Origin: CAYOVG01 sp964407285
GTDB taxonomy: Bacteria > Desulfobacterota > Syntrophobacteria > Syntrophobacterales > Syntrophobacteraceae
Assembly: GCA_964407285.1 (NCBI GenBank)
Contig: CAYOVG010000179.1
Coordinates: 1-13,761, forward strand
Reading direction: 5' to 3'
DNA: 13,761 nt
Shown here: positions 5,970 through 12,909 of the stretch, piece after piece
How the letters are laid out: each line of letters begins with the position of its first letter
How positions within the stretch are numbered: position 1 is the first letter of the stretch
Translations under genes and position numbers: made by a program
Notes under the pieces: model-generated
The model's input: the letters and a program-made list of their open reading frames with translations, nothing else
The model's database searches: none
Told to the model about the DNA's origin: nothing

Positions 5970-7859
5970 ATGAGAGACAAAGAAAACGTAAGGGATCGAC
6001 TCGCGGAAGAGTGCTTGCTGTTGTACCGGCAGCTTGCTCTGAGCAGAACATCCGGCGATGAGACCTCCCGGTCGTCCACACCTCGTCCGGATGAGCAACA
6101 GGGCCGGCCGGCCCGGCAGGAAGATGCGGCGAGACTTCAGGCCATACTGGATACCACCGTCGACGGGATCATCACGATCGGCGAAGACACTATCGTCCAG
6201 TCGTTCAACAAGGCGGCCGAACGGATCTTCGGCTATACGGCCGAGGAGGTCATAGGGAAAAACGTAAATATGCTCATGCCCTCCCCCTACAAGGAAAATC
6301 ACGACGCCTACGTCGCCAATTACCTGCGCACGGGCGACCGGAAAATCATCGGCATAGGCCGGGAGGTGGTCGGAAGACGCAAGGACGGCGCGACATTTCC
6401 CCTCTACCTGGCGGTAAGCGAGGTATGGGTCGGAGAACGCAGGCTCTTCACCGGAATCCTCCGGGATATATCCGAACTCAAGCATGCCGTCGACGAGATC
6501 AAGAGCGCGGCGCGCTTCCCCAACGAAAACCCTTTTCCCATACTGCGGATAGCGAGAGATGGAAAGCTCCTCTTCGCCAACGCGAGCAGCGCCCTGTTGC
6601 TGCAAACCTGGAATTGCGCGGTGGGACAATACCTGCCCGCCCCCTGGAGGAGCCTCATCGCCGAGGCTCTTCGCACCGGAGAGAACAGGGAGTTTGAAAT
6701 CCGGTGCGGAACCACCACCTACTCCCTGGTCTTTACCCCTGTTTTGAACGCCGACGACGTCAATGTCTACGGAAGCGACATCACCGAGCGCAAGCGCCTG
6801 GAGGAGGAGCTTCAAAGGGCGAACGACCGGCTGGAGCTGAGGGTGCGACAACGCACCGCCGAACTCGCCGGAGCCAACGCCGTCATGCGCGACTATGCGC
6901 GGAAGCTCGAATACCGGAACATGGAACTCGAGGAGTTCGCCCACATCGCCTCGCACGACCTGCAGGAGCCGCTCAGAAAGATTCAGACCTTTGCCGACTG
7001 GGTGAACAGCACGTACGAAAACGTCCTTGACGATGAGGGACAGGACAGGCTGAAGCGACTGGGGGGCGCGGCGGACCGGATGCGGACCCTGGTTCAAGCT
7101 CTGCTCGACTACTCGAAGCTCACGAGCCGGAGCGCCGCCTTCGCTCCCGTGGACCTCAAGATCCTCATCGAGGAGGTCATCCGCAACATGGAGAAACGCA
7201 TCCGGGAGACAGGGGGAACGGTGGAAATGGTAGGAGACCTTCCGACCATCGAAGCCGACCCGGTCCAGATGTATCAACTCTTTCAGCACCTCATCGACAA
7301 CGCTTTGAAGTTTCGGAGCGAGGCGGCCCCGCGGATTAAGATCTACAGCTCGAATTGCTCCGTCGTCTCCGCCCTCGATGGTTCGATTCCCGGTGGTGGT
7401 CTCATTTCCGATGATCCCGGCAACTCCCGTATCTACAACTGCGCCGGTTACGCCGGCCCCGCCGCATCGATCGGACCGATCGAGCTAACCGGCTCAGTCA
7501 ATTCAAATGGTTCCGATGCTTCGGACGGTTCGAACCGTCCGGCCCGCTCAATGGAACCGAACGGCCTCAACGGCCCACCCGGCCCAAGCGGCCCGGCCGC
7601 ATCGCCCGGTAAGTGCGAAATCGTCGTCGAAGACAACGGCATCGGATTCGACGAAAAATACCTTCACCTGATATTCAGGCCCTTTCAGCGTCTTCACAAA
7701 AAGGAGGAATATGGAGGCACGGGAATGGGGCTCACCATCTGCCGCAAGGTGGTCGACCGCCACGAAGGTTCGATTACGGGCAGGAGCGCTCCGGGGAAAG
7801 GAGCGGCTTTTATCGTCAACCTGCCGCTCGTGCAGCCGAAAGGAGGAGCACTGGGATGA
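5970..7859 (+). CDS. Soluble FixL-like PAS-PAS sensor histidine kinase with an interrupted ATPase domain
   Basis: A 629-residue kinase without membrane segments. PAS1 (about 54-172) matches FixL closely: GKNVNMLMPSPY, then H111 in ENHDAY at the position of the proximal haem histidine, then IIGIGR with R131 at the position of the FixL distal arginine. This predicts possible haem and oxygen sensing. PAS2 (181-273) is a divergent PAS. A coiled coil follows (275-320), then HisKA with phospho-acceptor H329 in ASHDLQEPLRK. The HATPase has N-box N444, G1 DNGIGF (555-560), F-box RPFQRLH (570-576) and G2 GGTGMGL (582-588). Residues 460-547, between the N and G1 boxes, are a low-complexity Gly/Ser/Pro/Asn insertion. 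The ATG at 5970 has GGAGA upstream. The stop overlaps a following ATG (ATGA). No response regulator is adjacent. Confidence 0.93.
   Translation: MRDKENVRDRLAEECLLLYRQLALSRTSGDETSRSSTPRPDEQQGRPARQEDAARLQAILDTTVDGIITIGEDTIVQSFNKAAERIFGYTAEEVIGKNVNMLMPSPYKENHDAYVANYLRTGDRKIIGIGREVVGRRKDGATFPLYLAVSEVWVGERRLFTGILRDISELKHAVDEIKSAARFPNENPFPILRIARDGKLLFANASSALLLQTWNCAVGQYLPAPWRSLIAEALRTGENREFEIRCGTTTYSLVFTPVLNADDVNVYGSDITERKRLEEELQRANDRLELRVRQRTAELAGANAVMRDYARKLEYRNMELEEFAHIASHDLQEPLRKIQTFADWVNSTYENVLDDEGQDRLKRLGGAADRMRTLVQALLDYSKLTSRSAAFAPVDLKILIEEVIRNMEKRIRETGGTVEMVGDLPTIEADPVQMYQLFQHLIDNALKFRSEAAPRIKIYSSNCSVVSALDGSIPGGGLISDDPGNSRIYNCAGYAGPAASIGPIELTGSVNSNGSDASDGSNRPARSMEPNGLNGPPGPSGPAASPGKCEIVVEDNGIGFDEKYLHLIFRPFQRLHKKEEYGGTGMGLTICRKVVDRHEGSITGRSAPGKGAAFIVNLPLVQPKGGALG
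7347..7610 (+). repeat. Low-complexity in-frame insertion with two palindromes in the HATPase coding region
   Basis: This segment codes for residues 460-547 of the kinase. It is rich in Gly, Ser, Pro, Ala and Asn (for example NGLNGPPGPSGPAASPG) where the family normally has only a short strand-loop. At the DNA level it contains a 17-bp palindrome at 7467-7483 (8-bp arms around one base) and a perfect 20-bp palindrome at 7522-7541. The frame and the flanking catalytic boxes are intact. Confidence 0.75.
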
Positions 7860-7915
7860 AAAGGCCGTTACAGACGACTTTCACAGGCGCGGGCGATGAT
7901 CCTGGAGTTCGTTGA
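7856..7915 (+). CDS. Possible 19-codon coupling leader, or frameshifted 5' end of the next gene
   Basis: An ATG at 7856 overlaps the kinase TGA as ATGA and has a strong AGGAGG (7841-7846) at normal spacing. It gives only MKRPLQTTFTGAGDDPGVR before TGA at 7913-7915. Its end overlaps the first codons of the methyltransferase-like gene starting at 7896. Either it is a short leader through which ribosomes reinitiate, or the original start of the downstream gene is separated from it by a frameshift. Confidence 0.35.
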   Translation: MKRPLQTTFTGAGDDPGVR

Positions 7916-8786
7916 GTACCTGATGACACAGTGCTCCCCGACCGCAAGGTCCATGCAGTTTCTCCTCTTCGCCATACAGGTGAGGGCGAGATACCGGCGG
8001 CAGCGGCGCGCCTGGCAGCCGCACATCGACCGGACGCGGGGCGTGATTCTCGAAGCGGCGCGCCGCTGCCGCGGCCGGCGCAAGGTGGTCGTCCTGGGCG
8101 CCGGCCTGCTGCACGACATACCGCTCGTGGAGCTGTCGCGGGAGTTCGACAAGGTCGTCCTCGTGGATATCGTTCATCCGTGGCTGAGCCGCCTGGCCGT
8201 CCGGCGATTCCCGAACGTGGAGCAGCTCAGCGCCGACGTAACGGAAGTCATGGATGAACTCCTCGGCATGGTTCGCGCCCCCCGTTCCGGCGGGCTTCCC
8301 GTCGGATTACCCGGAAGCAGTCCGCCGGCCGGGCTTCTCCGCCTCCCGGTCTCCCGCCCCATGCGGTTCGTCGACGACCCGGAACTCGACCTGACCCTGT
8401 CGGTGAACCTCCTGTCCCAGCTTTCCCAGGCCCCGCGCCGCCTTCTCGAAGGACAACGGCGCGCGGAAGCCTGCGCTCCGCCCGATGAGGCCGATGAAGC
8501 CGCCATCGACGCCTTTCTCAAGCACCTGGTCGAAGCCCACCTGGACTACCTTTCCAGGCTGCCGGGCCACACCGCCCTGATCACCGACACGGCCGTTTAC
8601 GACGCATCGTCGCGCGACGCCCGCATCCTGGCGGAGATGGACCCTCTCTTCGGGGCGAAGCTTCCCCCCGCCGAAGCCTCCTGGCGTTGGGACCTCGCCC
8701 CCAGCCCGGAAATCGCTCGCGGCGTCGACGTCTACACCACCGTGGCCGCCTTCCCGGACTGGAAGAAAGCCGCCCGCCCGACATGA
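7896..8786 (+). CDS. Rossmann-fold, SAM-methyltransferase-like protein of unknown function
   Basis: A 296-residue protein with a Rossmann layout. Strand beta1 and glycine loop are VVVLGAGLLHDIPL (64-77), strand beta2 ending in an acidic residue is VVLVDIVH (87-94, D91), and SADVTE lies at 112-117. DLTLSVNLLSQL at 165-176 takes the place of the post-glycine catalytic strand. This order fits class I SAM-dependent methyltransferases, but I do not recognise a substrate family, and SAM binding is inferred. Residues 127-155 are a Pro/Gly-rich stretch that looks inserted. The ATG at 7896 is the only start before the conserved part in this frame and has a poor ribosome binding site; translation probably depends on coupling to the kinase, which ends 36 bp upstream in the same frame. 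It may modify a component of the kinase pathway. Confidence 0.75.
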   Translation: MILEFVEYLMTQCSPTARSMQFLLFAIQVRARYRRQRRAWQPHIDRTRGVILEAARRCRGRRKVVVLGAGLLHDIPLVELSREFDKVVLVDIVHPWLSRLAVRRFPNVEQLSADVTEVMDELLGMVRAPRSGGLPVGLPGSSPPAGLLRLPVSRPMRFVDDPELDLTLSVNLLSQLSQAPRRLLEGQRRAEACAPPDEADEAAIDAFLKHLVEAHLDYLSRLPGHTALITDTAVYDASSRDARILAEMDPLFGAKLPPAEASWRWDLAPSPEIARGVDVYTTVAAFPDWKKAARPT

Positions 8787-8893
8787 CGCGGCCGGTCCCG
8801 AAAAAAACCGCGGAGCCGTCCAAATCCCCGCTGAACGGTAGAAACCCCGCATGTTTCCTGCTTCATCCCCGAAGCGCAAGCCGCTGTGAACTT

Positions 8894-10633
8894 TCACAAC
8901 GACCATGACGCGCGGATCATAACCCCTTGTCCAACAGCGGATTCGATCGAAAACGTTCCTCCGGACAACTCCGTTCTTTCTTTCATGCTCACCAGACCCA
9001 GACCGCCCTTATCCGTCATCTTGCTGGATGTGCTCTCTATATCGAACCCTTTCCCGTTGTCTTGCAGAATCAACTCGATCGCGCCATGCGATTTGCCGAA
9101 ACAAACGGTAATCGTGTCTGCCCCGCTGTACTTTGCGGCGTTATTCAGTGCTTCCTGCACTATCCTGTATATGACTATCTTGAGGGACTCGGGAACATCC
9201 TCTTCGTCGATGTCAATCTGCGTAATTAGCCGGATATTCGTGTAAATTGTCTGGAATTGCCTCGTGTGCCAGGCAATCGTCGGAATGATTCCCAGATCGT
9301 CCAGGATGGAAGGGCGCAGGTCCATCCAGATCCTCCTCGAATCCTCCATCGATTTCTGGACCATTTCGATAAGGTTGCTGATGGAGCGAAAGGAAGGATG
9401 TCCCTGTTCAACGTCATGCAACACGCTCAACAAAGCGTATTTCAGTGAACTCAGCGTCCCGCCGATACTATCGTGGAGCTCCCCCGCAAGCCTTTTGCGT
9501 TCTTCCTCCTGGGCTATCAGGAGCCGTGTCGAAAGAGACCGAAGCCGCTGTTCGCGACTGATGATGCCGTTGGCCATTTCATTGAAGATAAGGGCTAATT
9601 CCTTCAATTCGACGGGGCTTTCTATCTCCACCGCGGTCTTCAACTCTCCTCGGCCCAACGCTCTTGCCTGTTCCCCTAATCTCTTCACGGGCACGGAGAT
9701 GCTGTGAGAGATCAACACGGCAATGGAGAAAACAACGACCGTGACCAGGAGAAGAATCACGATTTGGTTGAACAACTGGGATTTGAGCGGCTGCATCACC
9801 GTCCCCAGGGGGCGGTCGGAGACGACGAGCCAGCCGCTGGCGCGGCTGGGCGTTGTGCTCCTGATCTCCTCTATCCCCGTGAACATGCAGGGAGACACCT
9901 TCTCTGTTTCCTGATTGCTCTCAAGGGCTTGCCGTATACTCGGATCACTCCGGGAGATGCCGCGCTGATTCCAGTCAAGGTCCGCATACAACGTGCTGTA
10001 AACCAGGCTGCCCTCCCTATCGATCAGCATGAGCGCTCCCTCTCTCGCCCGTTCGATCTTAAGCACTCGTCCGAGCCTTTCGGGGGAAATCACGGCCATT
10101 ACTATGCCCAGAAGTTGTCCCGCGCCATCCCACACCCCGCGGCTCACCGTAAAAACCGGCTCACCCGTTCTTTGCGAATGAATAAGATCGCTTACCGACC
10201 ATTCCTTTCCATTGAGAATCTCGTGGAAGCTGGGGCAGTCCGCTATGTCGGAGCCTATCTCCACATCCATATTGGAAGCCAGGATGAGGCCTTGCGGACT
10301 CACCCACGCGAAATTGCGTACGACGGGAGAATAGTCTTTCAAATTGGCCATGAGAAGGAGCTGGTTCATTCCGTCCCCGGAGGATGGAGGGGAAACGGCG
10401 AAATCGAGACCGATCGCATGCTCTTTATGGATTACGCCCCAGATGAAAGCATCGAAGGTCTCCGATGTCGCGCGGGCCGCTTCCAGGTTAGCCTGAAACT
10501 CGTTTGCCCGCTGCATCTGGTATCTCTGGTAGGCAATGTAAGCCATAACCAGGAAGAGCGGAATGATCACGGAAAGCAACAGGAAATACAATCTGCTCCT
10601 GATGGTCGGCAATAGCTTGGGGAAGTGCTGCAT
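8894..10633 (-). CDS. Cache-HAMP sensor histidine kinase of the NarX/LiaS (HisKA_3) type
   Basis: A 579-residue membrane kinase. TM1 is at about 13-35, a periplasmic double-Cache-like domain at 38-288, TM2 at 289-309 and HAMP at 310-362. The HisKA_3 dimerisation domain contains phospho-acceptor H387 in AGELHDSIGGTLSSLK, preceded by the typical QEEERKRLA. The HATPase has N-box QEALNNAAKYS (493-503), G1 DNGKGF (525-530) and G2 GGLGLVSMKER (543-553). Kinases of this class phosphorylate LuxR-type regulators; none is in the window, so the partner is elsewhere. The ATG at 10633 has GGAG about 10 nt upstream. The gene converges on the methyltransferase-like gene with a 107-bp gap that holds no clear terminator. 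The ligand is unknown. All catalytic boxes are intact. Confidence 0.95.
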   Translation of the reverse strand: MQHFPKLLPTIRSRLYFLLLSVIIPLFLVMAYIAYQRYQMQRANEFQANLEAARATSETFDAFIWGVIHKEHAIGLDFAVSPPSSGDGMNQLLLMANLKDYSPVVRNFAWVSPQGLILASNMDVEIGSDIADCPSFHEILNGKEWSVSDLIHSQRTGEPVFTVSRGVWDGAGQLLGIVMAVISPERLGRVLKIERAREGALMLIDREGSLVYSTLYADLDWNQRGISRSDPSIRQALESNQETEKVSPCMFTGIEEIRSTTPSRASGWLVVSDRPLGTVMQPLKSQLFNQIVILLLVTVVVFSIAVLISHSISVPVKRLGEQARALGRGELKTAVEIESPVELKELALIFNEMANGIISREQRLRSLSTRLLIAQEEERKRLAGELHDSIGGTLSSLKYALLSVLHDVEQGHPSFRSISNLIEMVQKSMEDSRRIWMDLRPSILDDLGIIPTIAWHTRQFQTIYTNIRLITQIDIDEEDVPESLKIVIYRIVQEALNNAAKYSGADTITVCFGKSHGAIELILQDNGKGFDIESTSSKMTDKGGLGLVSMKERTELSGGTFSIESAVGQGVMIRASWSL

Positions 10634-11112
10634 AGTCTATCCGCTCCGGTGCGATCGTTTCTGACAAGGGCTGAACTGCAGCAGCGTTTTCACCCGACGG
10701 ACAAGGCTCATGAGTGAGCGGAAAAGCATCAATCGTGACCATGCTATACCATACCGTCAATTTTTGAAAGAACATTTTACATAATTGTCAAAAAATCAAT
10801 ATTTGTGAGCTAATCAGCCAACACGGGGAACACCGCTCGAGCACGGCTGCATTCTATCGGACCGGATCCGGCCCAAGGCTTCCCGGTTTACCTTATGTTC
10901 TTCGCCCTATTCCTCGGCCTGCGCTCCCACTATTTCGTTTCCGCCACGCCCTGGGCGCGCAGTATGCCTCCATTCAAGGAACATGACGGTAAAGCCGATC
11001 CGACTGTAGCAATTATTGACGCTCCACATAAAATATGTTTCAATCTTTTGACGTTCGTAGCGGTTTTGACCGGCGAATCAACAACAACTTCCTCAAAGCT
11101 CCTTTTCTCGCA
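10634..11112. promoter_or_regulatory. Spacer with an AT-rich promoter area for the Cache kinase
   Basis: The 479-bp spacer lies between the kinase and the TIGR02588 gene, both on the minus strand. Positions 10741-10812 are strikingly AT-rich compared with surroundings. On the minus strand this contains TTGACA (10791-10786) and TATAGC (10748-10743), but these are too far apart to form one promoter, so I do not assign boxes. An open frame at 10895-11116 on the plus strand has no ribosome binding site or known product. No clear terminator follows the gene ending at 11113. Confidence 0.45.
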
Positions 11113-11517
11113 CTAAGAAGGCTCCTGGTAACTCTCGACTCGCAACGAGACTGTCGAAGGATCGGATCTGAATATGAGCACCCCTTTCTCCTCCGACCGG
11201 CCGGGAATGTAGTCGAAGATGGTTGAAACTTTCTCCTCTTTTCCCCCTGTTATCAGAGCGCCCGCCACTTTGACATCTTTCGCCGTCCCGTCTCCGAAGT
11301 TCTTAACCGTAATGTCCAGGTAGTAACTCCCGCCCTCGATTCGTACGCCGCCTTTCTCGATGTGAAAGACGGCCGGGCGTTGCGAGGGGAAAATCCACAC
11401 GTACAGCACGGCCCCCACCACACCCAGCAGAATGAGGAGAGAAACGGCAAAGGAGACTTTCTCGGGTAAGGAGTGCTTCGAATGGTTTGTTCCGTGTGGA
11501 TTTTGGTTCCCGGTCAT
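11113..11517 (-). CDS. TIGR02588 family protein, single-pass membrane protein with an extracytoplasmic beta domain
   Basis: A 134-residue protein with a polar N-terminus, one membrane helix at about 21-43 and a C-terminal domain (47-130) of alternating strands (YYLDITVKNFGDGTAKDVKV) that reads like an Ig-like or CARDB-type fold outside the cytoplasm. It matches my knowledge of TIGR02588, a family of unknown function always paired with the seven-helix TIGR02587 protein, exactly as here. Its ATG lies inside the end of that gene (ATGA overlap, 11514-11517), with GGAAGG about 8 nt upstream, so the pair is translationally coupled. No biochemical function is known to me. It may act as a partner or sensor subunit of the membrane protein. 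Confidence 0.85.
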   Translation of the reverse strand: MTGNQNPHGTNHSKHSLPEKVSFAVSLLILLGVVGAVLYVWIFPSQRPAVFHIEKGGVRIEGGSYYLDITVKNFGDGTAKDVKVAGALITGGKEEKVSTIFDYIPGRSEEKGVLIFRSDPSTVSLRVESYQEPS

Positions 11518-12419
11518 ACGGCGAGCCTTCCCGCCGCCCCGCCGATGGTCGCCGGCAAACCGAGGACGAGCGTATAGTCAATCCACTTCTCGACGGAATC
11601 GCCGAGTTCGACGAGTTGGAACAACCAGAGCATGAGCAGCGCCATAATGAGTGAAAGCAGGTAGGAAAAGACGGTTTCGGTAAAAGGGTGCTGAAAAATG
11701 CCTTGCTGATTCTTTCGCTTTTTCCGTGATTCGAAAGAGGATTCGAAGACGATCACGTACGATAGAAGAAGGGATGCCGCGATGAGCGCCAACAGTCCGG
11801 CGGATGAAAGCCTGGCGGAGATCAGTTGGACCTCTTCGGTCGGCGCGATTGCAAAAGCGATGATTACGGCGCCGAGCAACGTTGCCCCTGCATTTGCGAC
11901 CGTTCCCCGCAGCATTCCACTACCCGCCTCGCTCCCACCCCGGCTCTTCTCCCGTTGACTCCCTTCTCCCTCTTCACTTCCTTCGGTTTTTTCTCCCTCG
12001 ACCATGAAATTGGAAATCCCTGCGCCGACCCCGAAAGGGACCGTTTCCATGCTGACCCGTCCAAGCATGGTATCCAGGCCCTGCTCCCAACTCAAAGCCC
12101 CTATCACCGCGAGACTCAGGGCCGACGCAACAACGGCTACGGCCAATCCGACCGTGCTGTCCATGAAAACATCCGGGAGGCTCGATCTCTGTTCCTTCCT
12201 GAATCCCGCCGAATAGGTCAGGAGGAGAAGAGCGACATAGGTGATCGCAAGCGCGGAGAGCATGCGTGGAGGCGATGTATAGTTGCCTATCCGCCAGACC
12301 TCCATTGTGTAGAGAAGAGGAACGCCAAAGAGGAAAGACCCGGCTACGGCTCGCAGCACATCGACAAGCTCGTTTTTCCACGTTTGAGTCGTATCTTCTC
12401 TTTCTCTCCGTCCGGACAT
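11514..12419 (-). CDS. TIGR02587/DUF2391 family seven-helix membrane protein
   Basis: A 301-residue integral membrane protein. Hydrophobic segments fall at about 22-38, 52-71, 88-110, 172-193, 205-226, 248-271 and 281-298, giving seven helices as expected for the family. The N-terminal signature RAVAGSFLFGVPLLYTMEVWRIG (split: RAVAGSFLFG, then VPLLYTMEVWRIG, 23-45) and the PTEEVQLI motif (193-200) are typical in my recollection. An acidic/Ser/Gly-rich loop (141-168) appears inserted between helices 3 and 4. The ATG at 12419 is preferred over an upstream TTG at 12434 because GGAAGGG lies 6-7 nt before the ATG. It forms a two-gene unit with TIGR02588. The function is unknown; transport or signalling is only a guess. 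Confidence 0.87.
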   Translation of the reverse strand: MSGRREREDTTQTWKNELVDVLRAVAGSFLFGVPLLYTMEVWRIGNYTSPPRMLSALAITYVALLLLTYSAGFRKEQRSSLPDVFMDSTVGLAVAVVASALSLAVIGALSWEQGLDTMLGRVSMETVPFGVGAGISNFMVEGEKTEGSEEGEGSQREKSRGGSEAGSGMLRGTVANAGATLLGAVIIAFAIAPTEEVQLISARLSSAGLLALIAASLLLSYVIVFESSFESRKKRKNQQGIFQHPFTETVFSYLLSLIMALLMLWLFQLVELGDSVEKWIDYTLVLGLPATIGGAAGRLAV

Positions 12420-12909
12420 CGATGGCCCTTCCAAATGGCAGGCTCTCTCACGCTTCCCGCTCCACCAACCCTCCCTCCCCGAAAGCAGACGGCCGGGAAT
12501 TGCCGACTCTGGAATGTGAGAGGCGAAAACCGCGATACGCTCACATTAGGACAGGCACGCATACAGACAAGTTAAACCGTGCGGCATGCGCGAGCAAGCT
12601 CCCCTTCATCGTCTCATCGTTTCGCCATTCCCCGGCGGCTTTACGGAATCTCCGCGCAAGATCGCCTTGGCTCGCGGCCCTGCAACGCAACTTATGAATG
12701 GAGCCTCGGAATGGAGCCCCGGATTATCGAATGGCTGCCGGATTTGGGCGTTTCAAGCCGTTGGATTTGATTCTCCTTCTAAATCCTGGAAAGTTGATGT
12801 AGGATAAATTCCCTGAAATGTCCCATGGAGCAGACTTCCAATCCATAGACGTTTTTCCCCGGATTTCGCCGGGCTCAATGCGGACCGGTGTTGCCGGTCG
12901 AGGGCGCGA
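12420..12909. other. Divergent spacer between the TIGR02587 unit and the helicase
   Basis: The 490-bp spacer should contain promoters for both flanking genes. On the minus strand TTGTCT and TAATGT 16 bp apart (about 12545-12572) form a weak candidate promoter for the membrane protein. On the plus strand an AT-rich stretch at 12765-12808 (GATAAAT near its end) may serve the helicase. A 10-bp direct repeat GAATGGAGCC lies at 12696-12705 and 12709-12718. No convincing gene is present. The change of gene content here marks a likely boundary of an accessory island. Confidence 0.45.
12883..12899. promoter_or_regulatory. Hairpin or operator just upstream of the helicase start
   Basis: GACCGG (12883-12888) is perfectly complementary to CCGGTC (12894-12899) around TGTTG, ending 10 bp before the helicase ATG. 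It could be a repressor site or an RNA hairpin near the ribosome binding site GAGGG (12900-12904). Confidence 0.45.

Noticed and set aside
5829..7289. 486-codon open frame on the minus strand
   Set aside because: It is antisense to the PAS kinase. The kinase frame carries PAS, H-box and N-box motifs; the opposite frame carries none.
8307..8906. 199-codon open frame on the minus strand
   Set aside because: It is antisense to the methyltransferase-like gene; the plus-strand frame shows a clear Rossmann layout.
9704..10615. 303-codon open frame on the plus strand
   Set aside because: It is antisense to the Cache-HAMP kinase and lacks any recognisable domain.
10895..11116. Small 73-codon gene on the plus strand
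   Set aside because: It has no ribosome binding site or recognisable domain, and part of it runs up to the convergent gene end; it is probably a chance frame.
11826..12575. 249-codon open frame on the plus strand
   Set aside because: It is antisense to the seven-helix membrane protein and is compositionally a shadow.
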